Origin: Vibrio breoganii
GTDB lineage: Bacteria > Pseudomonadota > Gammaproteobacteria > Enterobacterales > Vibrionaceae
Assembly (NCBI RefSeq): GCF_001677275.1
Contig: NZ_CP016177.1
Coordinates: 744,001-808,000, forward strand
Reading direction: 5' to 3'
DNA: 64,000 nt
This document shows positions 1 to 8,902 of this stretch, piece by piece. Within the stretch, counting starts at the first letter, position 1, and every line of letters begins with the position of its first letter. The notes below the pieces were generated by a model. That model saw only the letters and a list, made by a program, of their open reading frames with translations. It had not been told where the DNA came from and did not search any database. The position numbers and the translations under genes were made by a program.

Positions 1-89
1 AGCTAGGTTGGAAGGCAAGTCGCAGTGTTGAAGCCATGACCGCTGATACCTGGAACTGGCAATCACGCAATCCTCAAGGTTACGAATAA
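1..89 (+). CDS. galE: UDP-glucose 4-epimerase, C-terminal end (partial)
   Basis: The window opens inside a reading frame that encodes the last 28 residues of a protein and stops at TAA 87-89. The visible tail contains Leu-Gly-Trp-Lys-Ala near its start, then Asp-Thr-Trp-Asn-Trp-Gln, and ends Asn-Pro-Gln-Gly-Tyr-Glu, which is the typical C-terminus of bacterial GalE. GalE interconverts UDP-galactose and UDP-glucose in the cytoplasm. It lies 11 nt upstream of galT, as expected for a galETK operon. The catalytic domain and the operon promoter lie outside the window, so the call rests on the tail and on context. Confidence 0.85.
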   Translation, partial: LGWKASRSVEAMTADTWNWQSRNPQGYE

Positions 90-100
90 AGAGAACAATT

Positions 101-1153
101 ATGTCAAACATCGAATTTAACCCAGTAGATCACCCACATCGTCGCTATAACCCATTAACTGGGCAGTGGATACTAGTTTCACCACACAGAGCAAAGCGCC
201 CTTGGAGTGGTCAGGATGAGAAACCATCGACACAAGAGTTACCTAGCTACGACAAAGAGTGCTTTTTGTGTCCAACCAATGCTCGTATCTCTGGTGATGA
301 AAACCCTGATTATGATGGTACTTATGTATTTAGTAATGATTTTGCGGCCTTAATGCCTGACTCCCCTGATGCACCGCAATCGGATAACCCCTTGTTCAAG
401 ACTCAAGGGGTGCGGGGCTTGAGCCGAGTGATTTGTTTCTCACCAGACCACAGTATGACGCTACCTGAGTTACCTGTGAACAAAATCAGGGGCGTAATTG
501 ATACCTGGAATGAGCAAATTGAAGAGCTGGGCAAAGAGTATTTATGGGTGCAGGCCTTTGAGAATAAGGGTGAAACAATGGGCTGCTCACAGCCACACCC
601 ACACGGTCAGATTTGGGCGAACAGCTTCTTGCCCAATGAGATTGAGCGTAAAGAAAAGCACTTGAAAGAGTATTACCAACAACAGGGCTCAAACCTGCTG
701 GTGGATTACGTTGAAGCTGAAATAAAAGATGGGTCTCGTACTGTAGTTGAGACTGAACATTGGATTGCTGTAGTGCCTTACTGGGCGGCGTGGCCTTTTG
801 AAACCATGCTATTACCGAAAACACATATTCGCCGAATGAGCGAGCTAACCGACGAGCAGCGTGATGATCTTGCTGTAGCGATCAAGAAGCTCACAAGCCG
901 TTACGATAATTTGTTTCAGTGTTCATTCCCTTATTCTATGGGCTGGCATTATGCCCCCTTCTTTGAAGAGGGAACGGACATAGAACATTGGCAGTTACAT
1001 GCTTTGTTTTATCCGCCGCTACTGCGCAGTGCCACCGTCCGTAAGTTTATGGTGGGTTATGAGATGCTTGCGGAAAGCCAGCGCGATCTCACCGCAGAGC
1101 AGGCTGCACAGCGTCTTCGTGACCTCAGTGATGTGCATTACAAAGAACAATAA
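101..1153 (+). CDS. galT: Galactose-1-phosphate uridylyltransferase
   Basis: GalT transfers UMP from UDP-glucose to galactose-1-phosphate, the central step of the Leloir pathway in the cytoplasm. The protein has 350 residues, the normal length. The N-terminal Arg-Arg-Tyr-Asn-Pro-Leu-Thr and [10 protein letters not shown] motifs are typical. A Cys-Leu-Cys-Pro type zinc site is replaced here by Cys-Phe-Leu-Cys-Pro near residue 55. The active-site His-Pro-His-Gly-Gln spans residues 166-170, the second His being the likely nucleophile. A second His-rich stretch (His-Tyr-Ala-Pro-Phe, later His-Trp-Gln-Leu-His) near residues 286-302 matches the C-terminal half of the family. ATG 101 follows AGAGAACA and sits 11 nt after galE; galK follows after a 76-nt gap containing a hairpin. 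Confidence 0.97.
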   Translation: MSNIEFNPVDHPHRRYNPLTGQWILVSPHRAKRPWSGQDEKPSTQELPSYDKECFLCPTNARISGDENPDYDGTYVFSNDFAALMPDSPDAPQSDNPLFKTQGVRGLSRVICFSPDHSMTLPELPVNKIRGVIDTWNEQIEELGKEYLWVQAFENKGETMGCSQPHPHGQIWANSFLPNEIERKEKHLKEYYQQQGSNLLVDYVEAEIKDGSRTVVETEHWIAVVPYWAAWPFETMLLPKTHIRRMSELTDEQRDDLAVAIKKLTSRYDNLFQCSFPYSMGWHYAPFFEEGTDIEHWQLHALFYPPLLRSATVRKFMVGYEMLAESQRDLTAEQAAQRLRDLSDVHYKEQ

Positions 1154-1164
1154 TAACCCTAGAA

Positions 1165-1202
1165 AAAGCGACTGATCCAAACGGGTTTAGAGCAGTTGCT
1201 TT
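1165..1202 (+). other. Hairpin between galT and galK
   Basis: AAAGCGACTG at 1165-1174 pairs with CAGTTGCTTT at 1193-1202, giving a 10-bp stem with one G-U pair. No run of T follows, so it is a poor terminator. It may instead stabilise or process the galT end of the transcript, or set the galT to galK expression ratio. That role is inferred from its position only. Confidence 0.5.
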
Positions 1203-1229
1203 CAACAATAAAAATTAGAGAAAAATCCT

Positions 1230-2393
1230 ATGTCTGAACTTATTCAAAACGTGAAATCCTCTTTCGAACAGGTACTTAACTACAAACCAACTCATATTAT
1301 TCAAGCTCCGGGTCGCGTGAACTTGATTGGTGAACATACTGATTACAATGACGGTTTTGTTCTTCCTTGCGCTATCAACTACCAAACCATGGTTGCTGCA
1401 GCCAAACGTGATGACAATATCGTTCGTGTGATATCCGTTGACTATGACAATGCTGTAGATGAATTTGATATCACCCAAGAGATTGTATTCCAACAAGACA
1501 AAATGTGGGCCAACTATATCCGAGGCGTGGTGAAGTGTTTATTGGGCCGAGGTTTTAAGTTTAAAGGCGCCGATATTTCAGTAACGGGTAATGTGCCACA
1601 AGGAGCTGGCCTGAGTTCATCGGCAGCATTGGAAGTGGTTATAGGTCAAACCTTTAAGGTGCTTTACCAACTAGAGATCAGTCAAGCTGAGATCGCTCTC
1701 AATGGTCAGCAGGCTGAGAATGAATTCGTAGGCTGTAACTGCGGCATTATGGATCAAATGATCTCAGCAGAAGGCCGTGAAAACCACGCAATGTTGTTAG
1801 ATTGCCGCAGTCTGGAAACGAAAAGTGTATCAATGCCTGAAGACATGTCGGTGGTGATTATCAACTCTAATAAGAAGCGAGGGCTTGTTGATAGTGAGTA
1901 CAATACTCGCCGTGAACAGTGTGAAGAGGCGGCTCGTATTTTCGCAGTTAAGGCTTTACGTGACGTAACGATCGAGCAACTTGAAGGTAAAGCCTCAGAG
2001 CTCGACGAAGTCGTATTTAAACGTACTCGCCACGTTATTACCGAAAACAACCGCACACTAGAGGCCACTGACGCACTTATTGCGGGTGATATGAAGCGCA
2101 TGGGGGAGCTAATGGCTGAGTCGCATGCGTCTATGCGAGATGATTTTGAAATCACGGTGAGCGAAGTCGATACCTTAGTGGAGATTGTTAAAAATGTCGT
2201 GGGCAGTGCTGGTGGTGTTCGTATGACAGGTGGTGGCTTTGGTGGCTGCATCGTCGCATTAGTGCCCCCAAGCCTAGTAGAGGAAATAAAGTCTTCCGTT
2301 GAGCAACAATATGAAGCGGCAACAGGCCTTAAAGAGTCAATCTACGTCTGCCAAGCCAAGCAAGGTGCTGGTTTAGTCGAGTTGATAGACTAA
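1230..2393 (+). CDS. galK: Galactokinase
   Basis: GalK phosphorylates galactose to galactose-1-phosphate with ATP, feeding GalT. The 387-residue length fits the GHMP-kinase galactokinases. The galactokinase signature [12 protein letters not shown] lies near residues 28-39. The ATP-binding motif [10 protein letters not shown] lies near 125-134. The third GHMP motif Met-Thr-Gly-Gly-Gly-Phe-Gly-Gly-Cys lies near 332-340. ATG 1230 follows GAGAAAAATCCT. A strong candidate terminator closes the operon 24 nt after the stop. No galM (mutarotase) follows, unlike in many galETKM operons. Confidence 0.97.
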   Translation: MSELIQNVKSSFEQVLNYKPTHIIQAPGRVNLIGEHTDYNDGFVLPCAINYQTMVAAAKRDDNIVRVISVDYDNAVDEFDITQEIVFQQDKMWANYIRGVVKCLLGRGFKFKGADISVTGNVPQGAGLSSSAALEVVIGQTFKVLYQLEISQAEIALNGQQAENEFVGCNCGIMDQMISAEGRENHAMLLDCRSLETKSVSMPEDMSVVIINSNKKRGLVDSEYNTRREQCEEAARIFAVKALRDVTIEQLEGKASELDEVVFKRTRHVITENNRTLEATDALIAGDMKRMGELMAESHASMRDDFEITVSEVDTLVEIVKNVVGSAGGVRMTGGGFGGCIVALVPPSLVEEIKSSVEQQYEAATGLKESIYVCQAKQGAGLVELID

Positions 2394-2416
2394 CAATCTC
2401 TTGATTCTTAGCTCTA

Positions 2417-2488
2417 AACACTCTAGCTGCTAATTTGTTGAAAACATTTTCTTGAAAGAAAGGTGGGGCAGGTAGAGTGTTAATTTTT
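2417..2488 (+). terminator. Candidate terminator of the gal operon
   Basis: The 14-nt arms at 2417-2430 and 2468-2481 are complementary except for one G-G mismatch, and AATTTTTAT follows. The loop is long (37 nt), so this is a less classical intrinsic terminator, but it is the only strong structure between galK and the next gene. Confidence 0.55.
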
Positions 2489-2606
2489 ATAGTGAAATAT
2501 TATCATTTAAATAAATTTTAATAATTTTTATTGATAAGCAGTTCTCCATATACTCTCTCCATCGACGCAAAACACGAAACAAATTACTAAGAGATTGGAG
2601 CAGATT

Positions 2607-3092
2607 ATGAAAATGAATCACGTAGGTATCATGGTTGGCGATATGGACAAAGCGGTTGAGTTTTATACTAAAGCGCTGGGTCTTAAAATCGTAATGAACA
2701 ACACTAAGGTTATCGAAGAGCGCGAAACCGCTATTGGCCGTATGTGTATCGCAGTATTCGGCGAAGGCTTTAAAGGCTTCAACATTGCACACCTTGTCAC
2801 TTCAGACGGCATCGGTGTTGAGATGTTCGAAATGAAAGAGCGCCAAGAGCGTCACGAAGTTGACTTCTCTCGCCTAGGTATCTTCCACTTCTGCCTGCAA
2901 ACAGAGGACTTTGAAGGTGCTATCGCTCGCACAGAACAATACGGCGGTAAGGTTCGCATGGACATCATGCGCTACCACCCAGAAGACGACAGCAAACAAG
3001 CAAAAATGGTGTACCTAGAAGACCCGTTTGGTAACTTGTTCGAGCTTTACTCGCACACTTACGAAGAAACGTACGCTTCTGATTACTCTTAA
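2607..3092 (+). CDS. VOC-superfamily (glyoxalase-like) protein
   Basis: A 161-residue cytoplasmic protein of the vicinal-oxygen-chelate fold. It starts Met-Lys-Met-Asn-His-Val-Gly-Ile, where the His would be the first metal ligand. The second half carries Gly-Ile-Phe-His-Phe-Cys and ends Asp-Pro-Phe-Gly-Asn-Leu-Phe-Glu-Leu-Tyr-Ser-His, which supplies the last Glu ligand. Members include lactoylglutathione lyases, dioxygenases and epimerases, so the substrate cannot be told. ATG 2607 was chosen because TTGGAG lies just upstream; an in-frame TTG at 2595 would overlap that site. The gene stands alone between the gal terminator and its own terminator, next to but not clearly part of galactose metabolism. 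Confidence 0.85.
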   Translation: MKMNHVGIMVGDMDKAVEFYTKALGLKIVMNNTKVIEERETAIGRMCIAVFGEGFKGFNIAHLVTSDGIGVEMFEMKERQERHEVDFSRLGIFHFCLQTEDFEGAIARTEQYGGKVRMDIMRYHPEDDSKQAKMVYLEDPFGNLFELYSHTYEETYASDYS

Positions 3093-3114
3093 TCGAGACA
3101 GTGAGTGAAATGAG

Positions 3115-3145
3115 AAAGGATTGGCTATTGCCAATCCTTTTTTGG
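3115..3145 (+). terminator. Intrinsic terminator of the VOC gene
   Basis: A perfect 11-bp stem (AAAGGATTGGC and its complement, 3115-3125 and 3130-3140) closes a TATT loop and runs into TTTTTT. Confidence 0.9.
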
Positions 3146-3277
3146 TTTTGAAGATTCAATGACATTAGTTCAGAATTAGAAAATACCTAGCAGTGAGGTG
3201 TCTTCTATTTCAGTACCTTCTTATCTCTGACTAGTACGCACACTCCGGCGTGTAAATAAGCGTTCAGTGCGATTATC

Positions 3278-4357
3278 TTACTGATCCGGTAGCAGAGCCT
3301 CAACTTGGCGAAGTAGATCCTGTATCTGTTGCTTTTGATAGTGAGCTTCTATTTTTGGTTTGCTGCTCTCACGCTTTATGAGCTCGACAGGAATACGCAC
3401 TTGTTTCTGTGGGGGCTCAATGAGAGGGTCGTGATTTTTTAATTCGATGGCGAGAATCACGGCTTGTTGTCCTATTTCAGTAAAGTCTTGCTTCACTGTG
3501 GTGAGGGGCGGGTTGAAGTAAGCACTGTCTGCTATACCATCAAATCCAACGACAGCCACTTGCTGGGGAACCTCGATGTTCATTTCGTTTAGGGCTCGAA
3601 GTGCTCCCAAGGCCATCTGGTCACTAGCAACCAATATGGCATCAAAGCTCTTTTGTTTTGCTATTGCTTCTCGAACGGCAAGGTACCCACTTTGAGCTTG
3701 CCAGTCTCCTTGATATTGAAAAACCGCCGACTTGTTTACGTCACTTAGCGTACTGAGCCAACTTTCCAGTCGAATCTTAGAGGCACTGGATTTGCTCGGT
3801 CCGGTGATTAGTACGAATTGCTCTCTATTACCTTCCAATAGATGGTGTACGGACTGTGCCGCACCGTCCGCATGTTCGCCATGAACAAAATGCACACCAG
3901 TGCCATCAGGTACATCAATAAAGATAAGATGAAGGCTTTGAAACTGCTCTACTAAATGAGTCGCGTCTTCAGAAGTCAGTGGCACATTTAGGATCACACA
4001 CTCCACTTGCTGTGCAATAAGCTCGCGAATGGACTGTTGGATATTGCTAAGGGTGGGGTCTGAAACCACAGAAAAAGCAGTACCAAAATGCAACTCATGC
4101 GCTTTCATACGCACGCCGTTGGCTATCAGTGCCGCACCATGTAATGCCATATCAAGAGTGATTAAGCCTATGCTGGTGGAACGGGCACGGCTAAGCATTT
4201 GCGCGCCCTTATTTGGAACATAGCCTAGTTGTTTAATTGCTTTGTTAACTTTGTTCCGTGTTTTCTCCGCGACATTTTCGGATCCATTCGTCACTCGTGA
4301 AACGGTTTGTGTCGAAACACCAGCCAGTTTTGCGACGTCTTTGAAGGTGACACTCAC
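3278..4357 (-). CDS. LacI/GalR-family repressor, probably of the alpha-galactoside genes
   Basis: A 359-residue regulator. The N-terminal helix-turn-helix reads Phe-Lys-Asp-Val-Ala-Lys-Leu-Ala-Gly-Val-Ser, then Thr-Val-Ser-Arg. A hinge helix with Asn-Lys-Gly-Ala and a periplasmic-binding-protein-like sugar domain follow (Ala-Ser-Asp-Gln-Met-Ala-Leu-Gly-Ala; Gly-Phe-Asp-Gly near residue 275). GTG 4357 was chosen because GAGG lies 8 nt upstream and the helix-turn-helix starts right after it. An upstream in-frame ATG at 4411 would add 18 unlikely residues. It is divergent from the GH36 gene, and two palindromes with a central CG, the usual LacI-family operator form, lie between them. The inducer is probably an alpha-galactoside or galactose (inference). 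Confidence 0.9.
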   Translation of the reverse strand: MSVTFKDVAKLAGVSTQTVSRVTNGSENVAEKTRNKVNKAIKQLGYVPNKGAQMLSRARSTSIGLITLDMALHGAALIANGVRMKAHELHFGTAFSVVSDPTLSNIQQSIRELIAQQVECVILNVPLTSEDATHLVEQFQSLHLIFIDVPDGTGVHFVHGEHADGAAQSVHHLLEGNREQFVLITGPSKSSASKIRLESWLSTLSDVNKSAVFQYQGDWQAQSGYLAVREAIAKQKSFDAILVASDQMALGALRALNEMNIEVPQQVAVVGFDGIADSAYFNPPLTTVKQDFTEIGQQAVILAIELKNHDPLIEPPQKQVRIPVELIKRESSKPKIEAHYQKQQIQDLLRQVEALLPDQ

Positions 4358-4458
4358 TGTTATTTCCTCAACTTTGTTTCCCGACTGGGTCAATACTATA
4401 AAAATTATCACAATATAACCTTGACCAACTTCAATAATGTCGTAAAAACATGCAATTA

Positions 4459-4472
4459 TGTTCTCGAAAACA
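4459..4472. promoter_or_regulatory. Candidate LacI-family operator, distal copy
   Basis: TGTTCTCGAAAACA is an imperfect palindrome centred on CG. It shares 12 of 14 bases with the second copy at 4580-4593. It lies 101 nt upstream of the repressor start and 134 nt upstream of the alpha-galactosidase start, so it could serve both divergent promoters and allow looping. Confidence 0.65.
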
Positions 4473-4579
4473 ACTAGATCTAGATCGAATTATGTACCTA
4501 TTGCGCCTTGTTTAGATCACATTTAACAGCCTTTTGGCTACAAAGTTTAGCGTTTTGTATCAGTATTAATCGTTATTAA

Positions 4580-4593
4580 TGTTTACGAAAACA
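4580..4593. promoter_or_regulatory. Candidate LacI-family operator, proximal copy
   Basis: TGTTTACGAAAACA is nearly a perfect palindrome around a central CG and resembles GalR/PurR-type half-sites. It ends 13 nt before the alpha-galactosidase ATG, where a bound repressor would block the promoter or early elongation. The two copies are 121 nt apart. Confidence 0.7.
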
Positions 4594-4606
4594 ATGTTGG
4601 TTTACC

Positions 4607-6709
4607 ATGAACGAATTTATCCATCTACAAAGTAAAAATCACAGCTTGATCATCAAGACTGCTCGAGTTCCTGAAGTGTTGCATTGGGGCGCAAAGATCG
4701 CTCAGATCGATGAGGATCTGTTGTTGTCTACCGAGCGTCCCATTTCTCAAGCGCGCTTGGATGTTGATGTGCCACTATCCCTGTGTCCTGAGTTGGGTAG
4801 TGGTCATTTTAATGCACCTGGCATTGAAGGGCACCGCGATGGACTGGACTGGGCACCAGTATTTAATTTGGTTGCGACCAAGCAAACTACAGATGCTGTT
4901 GAGTTCACGCTACGTGATGATGTGGCAAAGCTGGAGCTTACCATTGAGCTAGAGCTGGATTTTGACACAGATGTACTTAAAAAACGCACCTCGGTGAAGA
5001 ACTTGGGAGACAGTCGTTACTACTTGGGTAAGCTTTCATCAACGCTTCCATTGCCAAACCATGCTAACGAACTAATGACTTTTCATGGTCGCTGGTGTCA
5101 TGAGTTCCAAACTCAGCGTCAACGTTTTGAACATGGCGGATTTATGCAAGAGAACCGTCGTGGCCGTACTTCACATGAGAATTTCCCAGGACTGTTTGTG
5201 GGGAGCAATGGTTTTAGCGAACAAAGCGGTCAGGTGTGGGGTTTCCATTTAGGTTGGAGTGGTAACCATCAGATGCGTGCAGACGTTCGTAGTGATGGTC
5301 GTCGATTTGTTCAGGCTGGAGAGTTGCTTCTAGCGGGCGAGTCGATCTTGGATGCGGACGAATGCTATCAAAGCCCTTGGCTTTATGGCTGCTACAGCAA
5401 TTCTGGTCTCAATGGTATTTCACAGCGTTTTCAACAGTTTGTACGCCAGAATATCGTTAAGTTTCCAGTAGATAAGCCTCGTCCTGTGCACCTTAATACC
5501 TGGGAAGGCATCTACTTTGACCACAAGCCTGAATACATCATGCAGATGGCAAGTGAAGCCGCAGAGATGGGAGTGGAGCGCTTTATCATTGATGATGGCT
5601 GGTTTATTGGCCGTGATGGTGAGCGCGCCGCTCTTGGTGACTGGTACCTAGATGAAATGAAATACCCAAATGGTCTAGAGCCAGTGATTGAGCATGTGAA
5701 TGAAAAGGGTATGGAGTTTGGTCTTTGGGTTGAGCCTGAAATGGTGAGCCAAGATTCTAACCTGTACCGTAATCATCCGGAATGGGTGCTAGGTCTGCAA
5801 GGGTATCATCAGCCATCAGGTCGCTGGCAGTACGTTTTGGATCTGCAAAATGAAGGTTGTTTTAACTACTTGTTTGAGCGCCTTAATGATCTACTGACTC
5901 GTTATAACATCACTTACCTTAAGTGGGATATGAACCGCGAACTTGTTCAGCCAGGCCATCAAGGTCGTCCAGCGGTTCACGGCCAAACAATGGCACTGTA
6001 TCGCTTAGTTGATGAGTTAAACAAAGCGCATCCTGAGGTTGAAATAGAGTCTTGCTCGTCAGGTGGCGGTCGAATTGATTTTGAGATCCTAAAGCGTACG
6101 CAACGATTTTGGGCATCTGATTGTAACGATGCATTAGAGCGCCAGGCGATCCAAAAGGGTATGAGCTACTTTTTTCCACCTGAAGTAATGGGCGCTCATA
6201 TCGGTCCTGATGAGTGTCACTCAACTAATCGACGTCATCATATTAATATGCGCGGCGTAACTGCTCTTGGTGGTCATATGGGGGTTGAGCTTGACCCTGT
6301 AAAAGAGCCTCAAGAAGAAAAAGAAGCCTTCTCTCGCTACATTGCTCTGCATAAGCAATATCGCCACTTGCTGCACAGCGGTCGCAGTTTCCGTATCGAC
6401 CCTGCGGACAAAAACCAGAATATCTACGGTGTTGAAAGCGATGATGAAATGTTGATAACGGTTTGTCAGTTAGCAATGCCAGATCATGCGCTTCCATCTC
6501 CTCTTCGCATTAGCTGCACTGATTCTGACGCCAAATACCAAGTGAAATTGGTAGAGATGCCACAGACCAGTTTTCAGCTGATGAAGCAACGTCCTAAATG
6601 GCTAGATAAAACACTGACTCTAAGCGGCGACAATCTGAAAGAAATAGGGATAACACTGCCTATTCTCGACCCAGAATCCGCTCTGATTGTGCACCTACAA
6701 AAAATCTAA
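4607..6709 (+). CDS. Alpha-galactosidase, glycoside hydrolase family 36
   Basis: The enzyme removes terminal alpha-galactose from melibiose, raffinose and similar sugars. The 700-residue size and order (N-terminal beta-sandwich, central barrel, C-terminal beta domain) are typical of tetrameric GH36 enzymes. The nucleophile Asp441 lies in Tyr-Leu-Lys-Trp-Asp-Met-Asn-Arg. The acid/base Asp505 lies in Trp-Ala-Ser-Asp-Cys-Asn-Asp, after Ser-Cys-Ser-Ser-Gly-Gly-Gly-Arg. An Asp-Asp-Gly-Trp motif sits near residue 328. No signal peptide is seen, so it acts in the cytoplasm on imported sugar. The next gene is a sodium symporter 80 nt downstream, and released galactose could enter the galT/galK pathway just upstream. 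Confidence 0.95.
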   Translation: MNEFIHLQSKNHSLIIKTARVPEVLHWGAKIAQIDEDLLLSTERPISQARLDVDVPLSLCPELGSGHFNAPGIEGHRDGLDWAPVFNLVATKQTTDAVEFTLRDDVAKLELTIELELDFDTDVLKKRTSVKNLGDSRYYLGKLSSTLPLPNHANELMTFHGRWCHEFQTQRQRFEHGGFMQENRRGRTSHENFPGLFVGSNGFSEQSGQVWGFHLGWSGNHQMRADVRSDGRRFVQAGELLLAGESILDADECYQSPWLYGCYSNSGLNGISQRFQQFVRQNIVKFPVDKPRPVHLNTWEGIYFDHKPEYIMQMASEAAEMGVERFIIDDGWFIGRDGERAALGDWYLDEMKYPNGLEPVIEHVNEKGMEFGLWVEPEMVSQDSNLYRNHPEWVLGLQGYHQPSGRWQYVLDLQNEGCFNYLFERLNDLLTRYNITYLKWDMNRELVQPGHQGRPAVHGQTMALYRLVDELNKAHPEVEIESCSSGGGRIDFEILKRTQRFWASDCNDALERQAIQKGMSYFFPPEVMGAHIGPDECHSTNRRHHINMRGVTALGGHMGVELDPVKEPQEEKEAFSRYIALHKQYRHLLHSGRSFRIDPADKNQNIYGVESDDEMLITVCQLAMPDHALPSPLRISCTDSDAKYQVKLVEMPQTSFQLMKQRPKWLDKTLTLSGDNLKEIGITLPILDPESALIVHLQKI

Positions 6710-6737
6710 TAACGACAAAACCTCTGTAAAACACTAC

Positions 6738-6759
6738 CGGCAGCGAGGTATTGCTGCCG
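6738..6759 (+). other. Hairpin between alpha-galactosidase and symporter genes
   Basis: CGGCAGC at 6738-6744 pairs perfectly with GCTGCCG at 6753-6759 across an 8-nt loop. No T-run follows. It probably sits in one transcript and may adjust the ratio of the two gene products. Confidence 0.5.
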
Positions 6760-6789
6760 AATAAAATATAACAAATAAAGGAAAATAAA

Positions 6790-8493
6790 ATGTCTATAAC
6801 GGTATTGCTATCGTTCTTTCTGTTTACTGGGTTTGTGGTGGCTTACACCTATAACAAAGTAAAGAATGACAAGAACACCTCACAAGACGGCTTCTTTCTT
6901 GGCGGAAGAAGCCTAACTGGTGGCTTGATTGCGAGCTCACTTATTTTGACTAACCTTAGTGCAACGAGTTTCGTTGGTATGAGCGCACAAGCTTACACCC
7001 ACAACATGAGTGTTATGGGATGGGAAGTGGCCTCTGGTGTGACGCTCGTTATCATCGCTTTGATGCTCGTGCCACGCTATTTGAAGCAAGGTATTACCAC
7101 CATTCCTGATTTTCTGGAAAGTCGCTACGACCTTTCTGTGAAGAAGTTTGTTACGCTACTTTTCCTTTGTCAGTACGTGATCAACATTTTGCCGACAACT
7201 CTTTATGCAGGTGCTGTGGTACTGGGTGAAATCTTTGATGTTCAGGCTCTATTGGGCATCTCTGAATTCAGTTCTATCGCTCTGATTGCGGCCACCATAG
7301 GACTACTGGGTTTCTTCTATGCTATCTATGGTGGTTTAAAGGCGGTGGTTATCGCTGATACTATCAATGGTGTTGGCCTGATTATTGGCGGCCTAATGAT
7401 CCCTGTATTTGGACTTATGGTATTAGGTGGCGGTAGCTTCGGTGCAGGATTGGATACTTTGCTAACAGCTGCTCCTGAGAAGCTTCAATCTGTGGGTACT
7501 TCAACGGATCCACTGCCGTTCTCGACACTATTTACGGGTTTGTTGCTGGTGAACCTTTACTACTGGGGTACAGATCAGTCTATTATCCAACGTGCTCTTG
7601 GCGCAAAGAATCTAAAAGAAGGTCAGAAAGGCGTTATCCTTGCGGGTGCGATTAAGGTTATTTCTCCTCTATTTCTTATCATCCCTGGAATTATCGCATT
7701 CCATATCTTTGGAGCGGATGCGGGTAATCCAGATACCATGTACACGCGTTTGGTTAATGAGGTTCTGCCTAAACCACTGGTTGGCTTCTTTGTTGCAGTG
7801 ATGTTTGGTGCCATCCTAAGTACCTTCAATGGTGTATTGAACAGCTCAACGACCTTATTTGCTCTTAATGTGTATAAGCCTTTATTTGGTAAAGGAAAGA
7901 GTGATGAAGAGTTGGTGAGTAAGGGTCGCATCTTTGGTGTTATTATTGCGATAATCTCTGTATGTATTGCACCTTTCATCATGTATGCACCAGAAGGCTT
8001 GTTTCAATATCTACAAATGGTTGCGGGATTCTTTAGTGTGCCTATCTTTACCATTGTGTTTGTGGGATACATCTCTAAGCGTGTACCCGCTATTGCAGCC
8101 AAGATTGCTTTGACAGTATTCGTATTGTCTTACGCGGCAATGCAGCTAGTGTTTGATACGCCGATTCACTTCCTACACCAATTGGCTATCTTGTTTGTAG
8201 TGTGTACGGCTCTGATGTTCATCATTGGTCACTTTATGCCTCGTGAGACCGAGTATGTGATGCCAATAAATGAGAATATTGATGTTACACCATGGGCATT
8301 CCGCTTTGAGGCGTCAGCCATTATCTTGTACATGGTTCTAGGTGCTTATGTGATGTTCTCTGATGTCGGCTTTGTTTCTAATGACCCAACAGTAATGCAA
8401 GTCTATGGATTCTGTGGATTGATTATGCTTGCAGGAATCGCCTTCCGCTTACTAAGACGTAAGGCAAAAAACAAAACAGTGGCATGTGCCTAG
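6790..8493 (+). CDS. Sodium:solute symporter (SSS family), probable alpha-galactoside or galactose importer
   Basis: A 567-residue inner-membrane protein with about 13-14 hydrophobic segments. After the first segment comes Asp-Gly-Phe-Phe-Leu-Gly-Gly-Arg-Ser-Leu, then Asn-Leu-Ser-Ala-Thr-Ser-Phe-Val-Gly-Met-Ser. The latter is the unwound helix that binds sodium and sugar in SGLT-type carriers. Further SSS signatures are Tyr-Gly-Gly-Leu-Lys-Ala-Val and Tyr-Tyr-Trp-Gly-Thr-Asp-Gln near residues 180-260. It differs from the V. parahaemolyticus galactose carrier vSGLT as I recall it. Because the linked hydrolase is cytoplasmic, intact alpha-galactosides are a likely cargo (inference). The start has AAAGGAAAATAAA upstream, and a strong terminator follows. 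Confidence 0.88.
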   Translation: MSITVLLSFFLFTGFVVAYTYNKVKNDKNTSQDGFFLGGRSLTGGLIASSLILTNLSATSFVGMSAQAYTHNMSVMGWEVASGVTLVIIALMLVPRYLKQGITTIPDFLESRYDLSVKKFVTLLFLCQYVINILPTTLYAGAVVLGEIFDVQALLGISEFSSIALIAATIGLLGFFYAIYGGLKAVVIADTINGVGLIIGGLMIPVFGLMVLGGGSFGAGLDTLLTAAPEKLQSVGTSTDPLPFSTLFTGLLLVNLYYWGTDQSIIQRALGAKNLKEGQKGVILAGAIKVISPLFLIIPGIIAFHIFGADAGNPDTMYTRLVNEVLPKPLVGFFVAVMFGAILSTFNGVLNSSTTLFALNVYKPLFGKGKSDEELVSKGRIFGVIIAIISVCIAPFIMYAPEGLFQYLQMVAGFFSVPIFTIVFVGYISKRVPAIAAKIALTVFVLSYAAMQLVFDTPIHFLHQLAILFVVCTALMFIIGHFMPRETEYVMPINENIDVTPWAFRFEASAIILYMVLGAYVMFSDVGFVSNDPTVMQVYGFCGLIMLAGIAFRLLRRKAKNKTVACA

Positions 8494-8525
8494 CTGAGTA
8501 AAGTACAACCACATAGATACGTTCT

Positions 8526-8584
8526 AAAAGCCCTTGCTTTAACCTTCATTACTCAATGGATGGATTAAGCAGGGGCTTTTTGCT
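8526..8584 (+). terminator. Intrinsic terminator after the symporter gene
   Basis: AAAAGCCCTTGCTT-type arms at 8526-8542 and 8565-8580 pair over about 16 bp with one wobble and one bulge, and end in TTTTT. This closes the alpha-galactosidase/symporter operon. Confidence 0.85.
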
Positions 8585-8868
8585 ATGCGCTTTAAATGCT
8601 TTAAATATCAAGTATGTTATTTTTAGTTGGAAAATTAGTTGCTGATCACATTACTGTCTTCTGGAGTAAGGTGCATGCCATTTTTGTGGCTGAATAATAC
8701 AGCTATCAGCGTAATACTTATAAAGTGAGTTCTTCTTTCTTTCCACTAATCCCACCTTAATCCCTTGCTATGATTAGCTTCTGGCTTTACCTATCTCAAT
8801 CTAAGCTGGTTGTTTCACTCGCTGAGCAGAAAAACAACAATCGTCGTTAAGATCTAAAAAAACACCAT

Positions 8869-8884
8869 TTTGACGTTTTTGACG
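8869..8884 (+). promoter_or_regulatory. Tandem TTTGACG motif upstream of chitobiase
   Basis: Two direct copies of TTTGACG are separated by two bases (9-bp period). They lie about 247 bp upstream of the chitobiase start. The same arrangement and spacing occurs upstream of the porin at 13137-13152, which suggests a shared activator. ChiS, known to bind the chitin-oligosaccharide operon promoter directly in V. cholerae, is one candidate (inference; I do not recall its exact site). Confidence 0.55.
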
Positions 8885-8891
8885 AGCAGTG

Positions 8892-8902
8892 GTGATAATC
8901 AC
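8892..8902. promoter_or_regulatory. Palindrome GTGATAATCAC next to the TTTGACG pair
   Basis: This perfect 11-nt palindrome lies 7 nt after the tandem motif. It resembles, but is one base shorter than, the SlmA site GTGAGTACTCAC. SlmA is reported to act on chitin genes in V. cholerae, so this is worth testing, but the spacing mismatch is a real objection. Confidence 0.35.

Noticed and set aside
1754..2251. Minus-strand open frame opposite galK
   Set aside because: Low-complexity shadow frame with no family features; galK on the other strand is complete.
3150..3180. Shared TTCAATNACATTAGTT downstream of two terminators (3157 and 11872 regions)
   Set aside because: About 15 of 16 bases match, but it is a short AT-rich sequence seen twice without flanking similarity; chance cannot be excluded.
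4506..4524. CRP site before the alpha-galactosidase gene
   Set aside because: TAGATCACATTT is a perfect right half-site, but the left half (CCTTG) does not match. The same half-site occurs near 13002, also without a partner.
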